A stretch of DNA of 64,000 nt from Collinsella sp. (GCA_019414545.1 DXLV01000005.1:16577-80576), one strand, 5' to 3'. Numbered from the stretch's first letter, positions 44,287 to 52,683 are shown. Made by a program: numbers and translations. The notes: a model not told the origin generated them from the sequence alone.

Positions 44287-46065
44287 ATGGACGCCATCGT
44301 AAAGATGCTCGAAAAGCATCAGCCGTTCTTTGAGAAGATCTCGAGGAACATCTACCTCCAGGCCATTAAGGACGGATTCCTTGGGTGCATGCCCATCGTC
44401 CTCACCTCTTCGATCTTTCTGTTGATCGCCACCCTTCCTGGCGTAGTTGGCATCTCGCTGCCCCAGCCGCTCATCGACTGGTGCAATAAGCTGTACAACT
44501 TCACCATGGGCGTCATGGGCATTATGGTTGCCGGCACCACTGCCAAGAACTTCACGGCATCCATGAACCGTCGCATGCCCGCCGGCAAAGTGCTCAACGA
44601 CGGCTCCACCATGGTTGCCGCCCAGTGCAGCATGCTTCTGCTCGCTGTTACGCAGTTCACCACCAAGTTCAACGGCTCCGAGCTTTCGGTCTTCGACTGC
44701 ACCAGCATGGGTACGCGCGGTCTGTTCTCGGCCTATATCGCCGCGTTCATTACCGTGTGGGTCTATAAGTTCTGCGTCTCGCGCGATCTGACCATTAAAC
44801 TGCCCAAGGAGGTCCCGGGCGCCATCGCTCAGAACTTCCGCGACATCATCCCCTTTGGCGGCGCCGTCATCATCTGCGGCATCATCGATGTCGTCGTGCG
44901 CAACCTCATGGGCGTTCCGTTCTCCGAGCTGCTTATCAAACTGCTCTCCCCGCTCTTTACCGCTGCAGAAACCTATCCTGGCCTTATCCTTATCCAGGCA
45001 GCTACCGCGTTCTTCTGGTTCATCGGCGTCCACGGCCCCTCGATCGTCCAGCCGGGCATCGACCCCATCCGTCTTGCCAACCAGGCCGAGAACCTGCAGG
45101 TTCTGCTGGCAGGCGGCCACCCCGCCCACTCCCTCACCTTTAACATGTCGCTCGTGGGTGAGTTCGGCGGCACCGGCGCCACCTTCATCGTGCCGCTTCT
45201 GCTGATTCTCTTTATGAAGTCCAAGCAGCTCAAAGCCGTCGGTAAGGCCTCGATTGTTCCTGTTGCCTTCGCCGTCAACGAACCGCTGCTCTTTGGCGCG
45301 CCGATGATCCTTAACCCCTACATGCTCGTCCCCTTTGTTGCCGCCGGCTGCGTCAACGTGAGTGTTGCCAAGTTCTTTATCGATAACGTGGGCATGAACG
45401 GCTTCTCCTTCGTGGTGCCTTGGGCTACCCCTGCCCCCATCGGCATCTTCATCACCACGAACTTCCAGCTTATCGCCCTGGTATTTGTCGCGATCATCAT
45501 CTTGCTGGACGCCATCATCTACCTGCCGTTCTTGAAGGCATACGATAAGCTGCTCTGCGACCAGGAGGCCGAGCGCGCCGCCGAGCTGGGTCTCGAGTCC
45601 GATGGTGCCGCTGCCATCGCCGCCAAGCCCTCTGCGCCCGCTGTCGAGCAGGCTACCGCTTCCGTCGAGACGACCGTTGCCGCCGCCGACAGCAAGCCCG
45701 TCGCCGATCAGCCCGAGCCCGCTGCCGATGCATCCGCCAAGAAGGATGTCGATGGCCTGAAGGTCCTCGTCCTGTGCGCCGGCGCCGGCACCTCTGCCAT
45801 GCTCGCCAACGCCATCAAGGAAGGTGCCGCACAGACCGGAGAGAACATCGCTTCCTCCGCAGGCGCCTATGGCCAGCACACTGCCATCATGGATCAGTAC
45901 GACGTCATCGTGCTCGCCCCGCAGGTTCGTAGCTACTACAACGACATGAAGGCCGACACCGATCGTCTGGGCATTAAGCTGCTCGCCCCGCGCGGCAAGG
46001 AATATATCGACCTTACCCGCGACCCTGCCGGCGCCATTAAGTGGCTCCGCGAGAACCTCGACTAG
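44287..46065 (+). CDS. lacE: PTS lactose-type EIICB permease, cassette 2
   Basis: 592 aa, a diverged paralogue of the permease at 39522. EIIC segments VHGPSIVQPG, GGTGATFIV and NEPLLFGAPMILNP are present. An Ala/Val/Glu-rich linker spans about 430-487, and the EIIB domain KVLVLCAGAGTSAM has its phospho-cysteine at about residue 497. The active-site loop is CAGAGTSA here and CQGGGTSG in the paralogue, suggesting that the two are not redundant. AAGGAG lies before the ATG. It lacks an EIIA domain and presumably uses LacF. Confidence 0.93.
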   Translation: MDAIVKMLEKHQPFFEKISRNIYLQAIKDGFLGCMPIVLTSSIFLLIATLPGVVGISLPQPLIDWCNKLYNFTMGVMGIMVAGTTAKNFTASMNRRMPAGKVLNDGSTMVAAQCSMLLLAVTQFTTKFNGSELSVFDCTSMGTRGLFSAYIAAFITVWVYKFCVSRDLTIKLPKEVPGAIAQNFRDIIPFGGAVIICGIIDVVVRNLMGVPFSELLIKLLSPLFTAAETYPGLILIQAATAFFWFIGVHGPSIVQPGIDPIRLANQAENLQVLLAGGHPAHSLTFNMSLVGEFGGTGATFIVPLLLILFMKSKQLKAVGKASIVPVAFAVNEPLLFGAPMILNPYMLVPFVAAGCVNVSVAKFFIDNVGMNGFSFVVPWATPAPIGIFITTNFQLIALVFVAIIILLDAIIYLPFLKAYDKLLCDQEAERAAELGLESDGAAAIAAKPSAPAVEQATASVETTVAAADSKPVADQPEPAADASAKKDVDGLKVLVLCAGAGTSAMLANAIKEGAAQTGENIASSAGAYGQHTAIMDQYDVIVLAPQVRSYYNDMKADTDRLGIKLLAPRGKEYIDLTRDPAGAIKWLRENLD

Positions 46066-46080
46066 TTTTCTCCCTCTGTT

Positions 46081-46107
46081 GGTGCCCGGATCCCCAGTTC
46101 GGGCACC
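46081..46107 (+). other. Intercistronic hairpin between lacE and lacG (cassette 2)
   Basis: GGTGCCCG and CGGGCACC pair around a short loop, 15 bases after the permease stop, with no T-run. It is the counterpart of the hairpin at 41307-41340. Confidence 0.55.
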
Positions 46108-46141
46108 TCTCCCCATTCGTATCCCACAGAAAGGATGACTC

Positions 46142-47563
46142 ATGAACAACCCCATGCAGTTCCCCGACGGCTTTGTGTTTGGCGGCGCCACCGCCGCTTA
46201 CCAGGTTGAAGGCGAGACCCGTACGCACGGCAAGGGCAAAGTGCCCTGGGACGATTTCCTGGCTGCTCAGGGTCGCTTCTCCCCCGATCCCGCAAGCGAC
46301 TTCTACAACAAATATCCGGTCGATATCGACCTGTGCCAGCGCTTCGGCATCAACGGTATCCGCGTCTCCATCGCTTGGAGCCGTATCTTCCCCAACGGCA
46401 CCGGCGAGATTAACCCCGAGGGCGTCGCCTTCTATCACGAGCTTTTCGCCACCTGCAACAAAGCTGGCGTTATTCCCTATGTCACGCTCGATCACTTCGA
46501 TACGCCCGAGGCCTTCTACCAGAACGGCGGCGAGGGATTCCTGACGCGCACGACCATCGACGCCTTCGTCGAGTACGCCAAGTTCTGCTTTGCCGAGTTC
46601 ACCGAGGTTAAGCACTGGTTTACCTTTAACGAGATTCCCGCAACCGCCGAGGGCAGCTTTATCGTCGGCAACTGGCCGCACGGCGAGAAGTACCGCCTGG
46701 ACAAGGCCTTCCAGCTCATGCACAACATGATGGTGGCCCACGCCAAGGCTGTCGTCGCCTTCCATGAGGGCGGCTTTGAGGGCGAGATCGGCATTGTCCA
46801 GAACCTGGAGCCCAAGTATCCCCTCGACCCCAACAACGCCGCCGACTGCGAGGCAGCTCGCATGGCCGACGTCATCAACAACCGTTGGGTACTCGACGCC
46901 ACCTTCCGCGGCCACTATGCAGCCGACACCATGGAGGCTGCGACCAAGCTGGCCCATATCGCCGGCGGCGAGCTCGACGTCCGCGACGAGGACATCGCCG
47001 CGCTGACCGCCGCGCTCCCCTACAACGATTGCCTGGGTGTCAACACCTACAAGTGCCAGTTCCTGCGTGCCGCCGAGGGCGAAAACGACATCAACCACAA
47101 TGGCACCGGCGACAAGGGCTCCTCGCGCTGGTTCCTCAAGGGCGTGGGCGAGTCATGCGTGCGCGAAGGCGTACCCACCACCGATTGGGACTGGATCATC
47201 TATCCCGAGGGCCTCTACGACCTGCTGCTCCGCATTAAGAACGATTACCCCAACTACAAGAAGATCTACATCACCGAGAACGGCATGGGCTATAAGGACG
47301 ACTTTGAGGACGGCTTTATCGACGACGCCCCTCGCATCGACTACATGCGTCAGCATCTCGCATGGATTCTCAAGGCGATCGACGGCGGCGTAAACGTCGA
47401 CGGTTACTTTGTGTGGTCGCTGCAGGACCAGTTCTCCTGGACCAACGGCTACAACAAGCGCTATGGCCTGTTCTACATCGACTTTGAGACCCAGAAGCGC
47501 TATCCCAAGGCGAGCGCGTACTGGTACAAGAACGTCGCGGAGACCGGCCTGCTCATGGCCTAG
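46142..47563 (+). CDS. lacG: 6-phospho-beta-galactosidase, GH1, cassette 2
   Basis: 473 aa, a close paralogue of the enzyme at 41368. FVFGGATAAYQVEG at the N-terminus, acid/base Glu164 in WFTFNEI, nucleophile Glu in IYITENGMG (about residue 380), and the same SWTNGYNKRYGLFYIDF segment. It probably hydrolyses the phosphorylated sugar brought in by the permease before it. AGAAAGGA precedes the ATG. Strong terminator downstream. Confidence 0.92.
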   Translation: MNNPMQFPDGFVFGGATAAYQVEGETRTHGKGKVPWDDFLAAQGRFSPDPASDFYNKYPVDIDLCQRFGINGIRVSIAWSRIFPNGTGEINPEGVAFYHELFATCNKAGVIPYVTLDHFDTPEAFYQNGGEGFLTRTTIDAFVEYAKFCFAEFTEVKHWFTFNEIPATAEGSFIVGNWPHGEKYRLDKAFQLMHNMMVAHAKAVVAFHEGGFEGEIGIVQNLEPKYPLDPNNAADCEAARMADVINNRWVLDATFRGHYAADTMEAATKLAHIAGGELDVRDEDIAALTAALPYNDCLGVNTYKCQFLRAAEGENDINHNGTGDKGSSRWFLKGVGESCVREGVPTTDWDWIIYPEGLYDLLLRIKNDYPNYKKIYITENGMGYKDDFEDGFIDDAPRIDYMRQHLAWILKAIDGGVNVDGYFVWSLQDQFSWTNGYNKRYGLFYIDFETQKRYPKASAYWYKNVAETGLLMA

Positions 47564-47585
47564 TTTCTGCCACATACCCCCTGTC

Positions 47586-47628
47586 GGCCGCATGCGAATC
47601 CCGCCACGGGTTCGCATGCGGCCTTTTT
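47586..47628 (+). terminator. Rho-independent terminator after lacG, cassette 2
   Basis: GGCCGCATGCGAA (47586-47598) pairs perfectly with TTCGCATGCGGCC (47611-47623), followed by TTTTTG. Confidence 0.93.
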
Positions 47629-47650
47629 GTTTTGGCTCGGCCCGAACAGA

Positions 47651-47720
47651 CCGTTTGTCTCGATCTATAACATCTAGCAGGGGTTTTCGGTCCTACCTGT
47701 TACAGATCAAGACAAACAGG
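47651..47720. repeat. 70-bp hairpin repeat in a convergent intergenic region (copy 2)
   Basis: CCGTTTGTCTCGATCTATAA ... GTTACAGATCAAGACAAA pairs over about 18 bp and matches copy 1 (42921-42990). A further partial arm, TCTCAATCTGTAACACCTA, lies at 47738-47756, next to the DeoR stop codon. Confidence 0.75.
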
Positions 47721-47757
47721 ACGTCCGGTCAGAAAATCTCAATCTGTAACACCTAAG

Positions 47758-48522
47758 CTAGCAGATGACCTGCGTGTGCTCCTCGATGGCGGCGCGATCC
47801 GCATCGGTAATACCCGGCTCGCACACCACGGCATCCAAATTGTCCAGGCGACAGAAGGTATAGAAGTCGCGCTTGCCGATCTTGCTGGAGTCGGCGATCA
47901 GATAGCGCGAGTCCGCCTTGCTAAAGGCAAGCTGCTGGATACGGCCCTCGTCCATGTTGGATGTGGATACGTCACCGTCCAAGATACCGTTGGCGCCGAT
48001 AAACGCCGCATCGATGCCCAGCGCACGCAGGGTGTCCTCGGCCGTTGGCCCCACAAAAGCGGCAGTGCGGCGACGGTACATGCCGCCCACGAGGCACAGG
48101 TCGCAGTCCTCGCGCGCCTCGAGCAGGTTAAACACCGAAAGCGAATTGGTCACGATGCGCAGGCGAAACGCCGGCAGCAACGAGGCCATCTGCTCAACCG
48201 TGGTACCCGTGCCCAAAAAGATAGTAGAGCCCTCCTCGATAAGCTCCACAGCACGGCGTGCGATCTGCAGTTTTTCCTCGGCATGCTTGGTGCGCTTTTC
48301 GCTGTGCGAATACTCATGGCGCAACATAGCGTGGGGACGACCCTGCGCACTGCGGGCGCCGCCGTGCACGCGCTCGATCTCACCCAGACTCGCAAGTTCT
48401 TCGAGGTCGCGGCGAATCGTCATGTCCGAAACGCCCAGCGCATCCGAAATCTCCTTGACCGAGACCGTGCCCTGCTCCTCGAGCAGCTGACGAACCTTAT
48501 CCTGTCGCTCTGCCTTAATCAC
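47758..48522 (-). CDS. DeoR family regulator (LacR-like)
   Basis: 254 aa. N-terminal MIKAERQDKVRQLLEEQGTVSVKEISDALGVSDMTIRRDLEELASLGEIERVHGGA is a textbook DeoR helix-turn-helix. The C-terminal sensor domain has IFLGTGTTVEQMA and LVGGMYRRRTAAFVG. LacR repressors of lac operons with the tagatose-6-phosphate pathway belong to this family, so control of lacABC and lacF is likely (inference from family and shared operator-like words). Divergent from galM. Confidence 0.92.
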   Translation of the reverse strand: MIKAERQDKVRQLLEEQGTVSVKEISDALGVSDMTIRRDLEELASLGEIERVHGGARSAQGRPHAMLRHEYSHSEKRTKHAEEKLQIARRAVELIEEGSTIFLGTGTTVEQMASLLPAFRLRIVTNSLSVFNLLEAREDCDLCLVGGMYRRRTAAFVGPTAEDTLRALGIDAAFIGANGILDGDVSTSNMDEGRIQQLAFSKADSRYLIADSSKIGKRDFYTFCRLDNLDAVVCEPGITDADRAAIEEHTQVIC

Positions 48523-48554
48523 GATGAATCCTCGCCGTTCTCTGCGCGCATATC

Positions 48555-48575
48555 ATTCAAACAGTAACGAACAAA
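48555..48575 (-). promoter_or_regulatory. Operator-like site before the DeoR-type gene
   Basis: ATTCAAACAGTAACGAACAA resembles the sequence before lacF (38030-38048). This is consistent with autoregulation by the DeoR-type protein, but the match is short. Confidence 0.4.
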
Positions 48576-48728
48576 TTGTATCAGACTCGTACGCGTCAAA
48601 AATGAACGCCCACGCAGCCCTAATCATCACTTTTTTGAGAAAAATACCCCCTGCTTTAGTGGGGTGTAGTGATAATCTTGCCTGTTCGCGCTACAGTTTG
48701 TCCGGAATATCTCGATGTTAGGAACCAA

Positions 48729-49781
48729 ATGATCACTTCCGAGCTTTTCGGCACCGCGCCGTGCGGTACCCCCGTTCATCGCTACACCCTCAACGGGCCC
48801 GAGATCTGCGTTCGCATTATGGACTATGGCGCCACCGTGTTGGGCATCGACGTGCCCGACATTCCCGGCAACGTGCGCGATGTGGTGCTGGGCTTCGATA
48901 AGCTCGAGGATTACTTTGACAACCCCGCCTGCTTTGGCGCGACCATCGGCCCCGTGGCAAACCGCACCGCGGGCGCCACGATTACCATCGACGGCACGGA
49001 CTGGCATATGCCCGCCAACGAGGGCGCCAACAACCTGCACAGCGATCTTGAGCATGGCCTGCACAAGCGCGTGTGGGATGTTGAGCTCGACGAGACTCAC
49101 AACGCCGTGCGCATGACCACCTCGCTTGAGGATGGCGAGCTGGGTCTTCCCGGCAACCGCACCTTTACGGCCGTGTTTACCGTGACGCGCACTGGACGTT
49201 TCCGTATCGAGTATGGCTGCGAGAGCGACCGCGCCACGTACGTGTCCATGACCAACCACACGTACTTTAACCTTGCCGGCCATAACGCCGGAATGGACTG
49301 CGAGCACTTCTTTGTTGCTAATGCTGCTCACTACCTGCCCATTAACGAGCAGAACATCCCCACCGGCGAGATCACTCCGGTCGAGGGAACACCGTTTGAC
49401 TTTCGCGAGCTTCGCCCCGTCGCACCCGGCATGGAGGCCGACGACCCGCAGATCAAGCAGGCCCGTGGCTACGATCACTGCCTGTGCATCGATGGCTATC
49501 AGTACGGCCGCAACCTGCGCCGCGCGATGCACGTCGAGGAGATGTGGACCGGTCGTGAGATGGACTACTACACCACTGCCCCGGGCGTGCAGCTCTACAC
49601 CGGCAACTGGCTGGGCGACGAGCACGCCAAGGACGATGCCAACTATGGCTGGGGCGCCGGCTTTGCCCTCGAGGCCGAGATGTACCCCGACACGCCGCAC
49701 CAGCCTCTGTTCCCGCAGGGCATTGTGGGCCCGGGCCATCCCTACAGCAATGTGATCGAATACCACTTTATGAGGCACTAA
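48729..49781 (+). CDS. galM: Aldose 1-epimerase (galactose mutarotase)
   Basis: 350 aa. Interconverts alpha and beta galactose to feed galactokinase. Signatures: YGATVLGIDVPD, GATIGPVANRTAGA, NEGANNLHSD with the first catalytic His region, TNHTYFNLAGH with the second His, and GVQLYTGNWLG. A Glu-containing C-terminal YPDTPHQPLFPQG completes the family pattern. ATG at 48729 with AGGAA upstream fits the family N-terminus. A terminator follows. Confidence 0.93.
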   Translation: MITSELFGTAPCGTPVHRYTLNGPEICVRIMDYGATVLGIDVPDIPGNVRDVVLGFDKLEDYFDNPACFGATIGPVANRTAGATITIDGTDWHMPANEGANNLHSDLEHGLHKRVWDVELDETHNAVRMTTSLEDGELGLPGNRTFTAVFTVTRTGRFRIEYGCESDRATYVSMTNHTYFNLAGHNAGMDCEHFFVANAAHYLPINEQNIPTGEITPVEGTPFDFRELRPVAPGMEADDPQIKQARGYDHCLCIDGYQYGRNLRRAMHVEEMWTGREMDYYTTAPGVQLYTGNWLGDEHAKDDANYGWGAGFALEAEMYPDTPHQPLFPQGIVGPGHPYSNVIEYHFMRH

Positions 49782-49809
49782 GCCCGCAACGCGACATATC
49801 GCACAGCAG

Positions 49810-49842
49810 CGCCCGCCGGCACCACCGCCGACGGGCGTTTTT
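49810..49842 (+). terminator. Rho-independent terminator after galM
   Basis: CGCCCGCCGGC and GCCGACGGGCG pair with one mismatch, followed by TTTTTC. Confidence 0.85.
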
Positions 49843-49975
49843 CTACCTATTCATTGGGGACGGTCTTAAACGGCTAGTCGTTAGGGACAGTCTTTGCCGA
49901 ATGTGGCCGCCGCATAATCGATGATGCCGTGTCCTCGCGCGCAATGGTGGCGTCCGTCCCGCTTCGACCGTCGCG

Positions 49976-51241
49976 TTACGGCGCGAGAACATCCAGCGGA
50001 ACAACTTGGACGCCACGCTCGGTAACATAGGCTTGCGAACCAAACCCGATGATCACGACTTTCGAAACCGGCGGGTTGTTTCCGGCGGCAACCATGCGCT
50101 TCTCGACAGCAACAAGGCTGTCAGACGCCTCTTCGATTTGAGCAGAGCTGAGTTTAACTTCGACCGGAATCCACGTTCCGCCGGGAGCTGCAATGACCGC
50201 ATCGACTTCTAGATCGCGAGAATCATGATAGTGATAGAGGCCCATTCCGTTTGCTCGCGCATAAACCCACAAATCATGGAGTGCCAGCGATTCAAAAAGC
50301 AGTCCGAGCGTCTTGAAATCTAGCAGTAGTGTCTCCGGGGTCGCCCCGAGTGCGGCGGCTGCCAGCGACGGATCGGCGAGGTGATGCTTCTTTGAGTCTC
50401 TTAAATGCACCGGAGATCTCATTGCAGGGTTCCACGCGGGAATATCGCGAACGAAACTAACCCGAGCAAGAAGAGATATATATGATGCCGCCGTCTGTCT
50501 CGACACCTCTCCGCCAAGATCGGCTACGAGCGTCTTGAGTGTCGCCAAAGTGGATTCATTTCGCGCAAGCGATTCGATGACAGCTTTGACCTTTTCAGGG
50601 TCACGGCGAGAGCCGTCGACGCGGGACAAATCTTCTTCGGCAACTATGTCAATGTAGCGTTTTGCCATCGCGGACGCAGCCCGCGTATCGCGTCCAGTCG
50701 CTGCAGGCCATCCGCCACGAACAACGCACTCGGCAATCGAGGCAGAGTCCAACGACCCGAAGGCGCCACTGAACTTTTCGCCAGAAATAATGCCCGACAG
50801 CTGAACTGCACCACTAGATTTCCCAAGTTCGAAAAGCGTCATGGTGTCCATACGCAATTTGGCGAACCTTCCAGCGCCGCTGTGCATCGGGCGTTCGTCG
50901 TCTCGCGGTGTTGCCGATCCCGTAAATATGAACTGACCAGGCTCGCCGCCGCGGTTGTCGCACTCAAACCGTGCCGCGTCCCAAAGTTTCGGAACCTCCT
51001 GCCACTCGTCAATCAGCCGCGGCACCTCGCCGGAAACGGCAAGAGCCGGATCCGTCTCGGCGCGTAAGCGATTCTCGAAGTTGCGGGACGGGTCCATGAG
51101 AAGGAGCCTGGACGCCGCACGGGTCTCGGCCGTGGTCGTCTTTCCACACCATTTCGGTCCTTCGATGAGAACGGCACCGAATATGCCCAGCAGCTGGTCG
51201 AGCTCATTTTCGACAATTCTGGTGTAGTACTTTTTTGGCAT
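49976..51241 (-). CDS. AAA family ATPase with DUF4143 domain
   Basis: 421 aa. N-terminal AAA domain with Walker A IEGPKWCGKTT (about residues 26-36), a Walker-B-like LIDEWQEVPKLWDA and FIFTGSATP. The C-terminal DUF4143 region includes LLFESLALHDLWVYA, the nuclease-like HYHDSRDLEVDAVIA and the WIPVEVKLSS motif (the D...EVK pattern of the PD-(D/E)xK fold). Function of the family is unknown; such genes are often scattered and horizontally spread. An ATG four codons upstream (51253) is possible. Direct repeats lie in front of it. Confidence 0.88.
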   Translation of the reverse strand: MPKKYYTRIVENELDQLLGIFGAVLIEGPKWCGKTTTAETRAASRLLLMDPSRNFENRLRAETDPALAVSGEVPRLIDEWQEVPKLWDAARFECDNRGGEPGQFIFTGSATPRDDERPMHSGAGRFAKLRMDTMTLFELGKSSGAVQLSGIISGEKFSGAFGSLDSASIAECVVRGGWPAATGRDTRAASAMAKRYIDIVAEEDLSRVDGSRRDPEKVKAVIESLARNESTLATLKTLVADLGGEVSRQTAASYISLLARVSFVRDIPAWNPAMRSPVHLRDSKKHHLADPSLAAAALGATPETLLLDFKTLGLLFESLALHDLWVYARANGMGLYHYHDSRDLEVDAVIAAPGGTWIPVEVKLSSAQIEEASDSLVAVEKRMVAAGNNPPVSKVVIIGFGSQAYVTERGVQVVPLDVLAP

Positions 51242-51267
51242 ATTTACCACCATTGCTATCAGCGCGT

Positions 51268-51346
51268 TTAACCAAATTTACAGTTTCCATTTAACCAAAT
51301 ATCGGTTCTCTGATTAACCATATTCACGCAATCCAATTAACGAAAC
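51268..51346 (-). promoter_or_regulatory. Four TTAACCAAAT direct repeats before the AAA/DUF4143 gene
   Basis: TTAACCAAAT at 51268 and 51291, TTAACCATAT at 51313 and TTAACGAAAC at 51337 are spaced 23, 22 and 24 bp. The regular two-turn spacing suggests a protein bound along one face of the DNA. Confidence 0.55.
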
Positions 51347-51488
51347 AGCTTTAGGAGCCGTTTTTGCGAACGGCTTAAGCTGTGATGCAGTCATTGACGT
51401 TCTAAAAGACTAGTCGAAAGGGACACTTTTTTTCATAGCTCCGACACATGCGCCAACATGCCTGAAATCGGCGCGCTACAGATTGCGC

Positions 51489-51620
51489 CCATCTACTACT
51501 TCTACTCCCGCACCCCTGACCATACGCCCCTATTTTCAAAAATCGCACGTTCGCTACCTGCGGTTTTAATATTGAGATTTTCATCGTTGTTCGAGGTAAG
51601 CGACCAAAAGTAGTAGATGG
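51489..51620. repeat. 132-bp inverted-repeat element with CCATCTACTACTT ends
   Basis: CCATCTACTACTT (51489-51501) pairs perfectly with AAGTAGTAGATGG (51608-51620). Inside is CTACCTGCGGTTTTAATATT. It belongs to the same family as 37309-37438. No gene lies in the gap 51254-51696. Confidence 0.75.
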
Positions 51621-51696
51621 CCCCAATTCCTGGCCGAGGGCATCTCGCCGCTCCTCCACGGGAAAATACGATCCGTTTTCCTCCGTCCCCAGGGAA

Positions 51697-52179
51697 TCAC
51701 GCGAACAGGTTCTCGATGGGATCGGGGTCGGAGCTGGGAAGATAGCGGATTTCTAGTTCTATGCCGAGCGCTTGCAGCTCTTTAAAGGCGGCGGTATCTG
51801 CATCGCCTACGGCAATGGCAGGCGTTACAGAGCGCTTGCCCTCCCTCGCCCGCATATGGCCGATGCTGATCTTGGTTATTGGCACACCGCCCTTAACCAG
51901 CGCGAGTGCATCCGTGGGCGACGCCACCATGATGAGAATCCATTGGCGCGGCGTTGCGGTATGAATGATGTCGACGGTCCTTTGCACCGAGAAAAACCGC
52001 GTCCACACGCCCTCGGGCGCCGCGACCCTCATAGGCGCCCATTGGCGCGAATCAGCCGCGATCTCATCGTTGACGATTAGGACGAGGTTGGAACCCACAG
52101 CCTCGTTCCACAGCTCAACGTCTTGCCCGTAAATAAACCGGTCATCGATACGCGTGAGAAGGATCTTGGGTTGAGCCAT
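51697..52179 (-). CDS. Orphan PTS EIIB, mannose/sorbose family, active-site His replaced by Tyr
   Basis: 160 aa. The fold is clear from the start ILLTRIDDRFIYGQDVELW and from VNDEIAADSRQWAPMRVAAP, ILIMVASPTDALALVKGGVPI and ISIGHMRAREGKRSVTPAIAV. Members normally have RIDDRLIHGQV, where the His carries phosphate; here the codon is TAC (Tyr17). No EIIA, EIIC or EIID gene of this family is adjacent. The protein therefore probably cannot pass phosphate to a sugar and may be regulatory or decaying. ATG at 52179. Confidence 0.88.
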   Translation of the reverse strand: MAQPKILLTRIDDRFIYGQDVELWNEAVGSNLVLIVNDEIAADSRQWAPMRVAAPEGVWTRFFSVQRTVDIIHTATPRQWILIMVASPTDALALVKGGVPITKISIGHMRAREGKRSVTPAIAVGDADTAAFKELQALGIELEIRYLPSSDPDPIENLFA

Positions 52180-52336
52180 GGCATCCCCATTCTGTTTGAG
52201 ACCCGTAAGAGCAAGATATCGCGTTTCCAATATTAGTGCATTTAAAATGAGAAAAGCCGTCAGAACACTTGCGCGGATTTGCGATGTCCCGTATCATAGA
52301 CAGCCGTTGACGCCTCAGTTGCGTCACCACATGGCC

Positions 52337-52412
52337 GCCAGCGTAGCTCAGTTGGTAGAGCACCGCTCTCGTAAAGCGGGGGTCACCGGTTCGAGCCCGG
52401 TCGCTGGCTCCA
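52337..52412 (+). tRNA. tRNA-Thr (anticodon CGT)
   Basis: A 76-base cloverleaf: acceptor GCCAGCG/CGCTGGC, D arm GCTC...GAGC, anticodon stem CCGCT/AGCGG with loop CTCGTAA (anticodon CGT), T arm ACCGG-TTCGAGC-CCGGT, discriminator T and encoded CCA. Genes beyond its 3' end are accessory, so it may be an integration site, but no second copy of the tRNA end is visible in the window. Confidence 0.95.
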
Positions 52413-52425
52413 TTGCATTAGTGCA

Positions 52426-52457
52426 GCTCAGAAGCGTAATTGCTTCTGAGCTTTTTT
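52426..52457 (+). terminator. Terminator after tRNA-Thr
   Basis: GCTCAGAAGC pairs with GCTTCTGAGC around GTAATT, followed by six T. Confidence 0.92.
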
Positions 52458-52683
52458 GTTTTCGCGTCTCTTTCCTCCTTCTCCGAGGAGTGAAAAAGGG
52501 GTGAAAAACTTTTTTAACTGTTTTCCATAAATAGTTAGCATCATCCAACGTTCACATTAGATCGAACAACAATCCTGTTACGCATAGCCTAATTCCGCTG
52601 AGTATCAGAGAAGAACGTCCGGATTATATGCATCCAGCTTCGCTTCTCCAGTCGCCAGTGACTCCTCCAGCCGGTCAGCATAT

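Noticed and set aside
44197..46191. A 664-codon open frame opposite the second lactose permease
   Set aside because: Low-complexity Gly/Asp/Lys composition and full overlap with a motif-rich permease show that it is an antisense artefact of G+C-rich codons.
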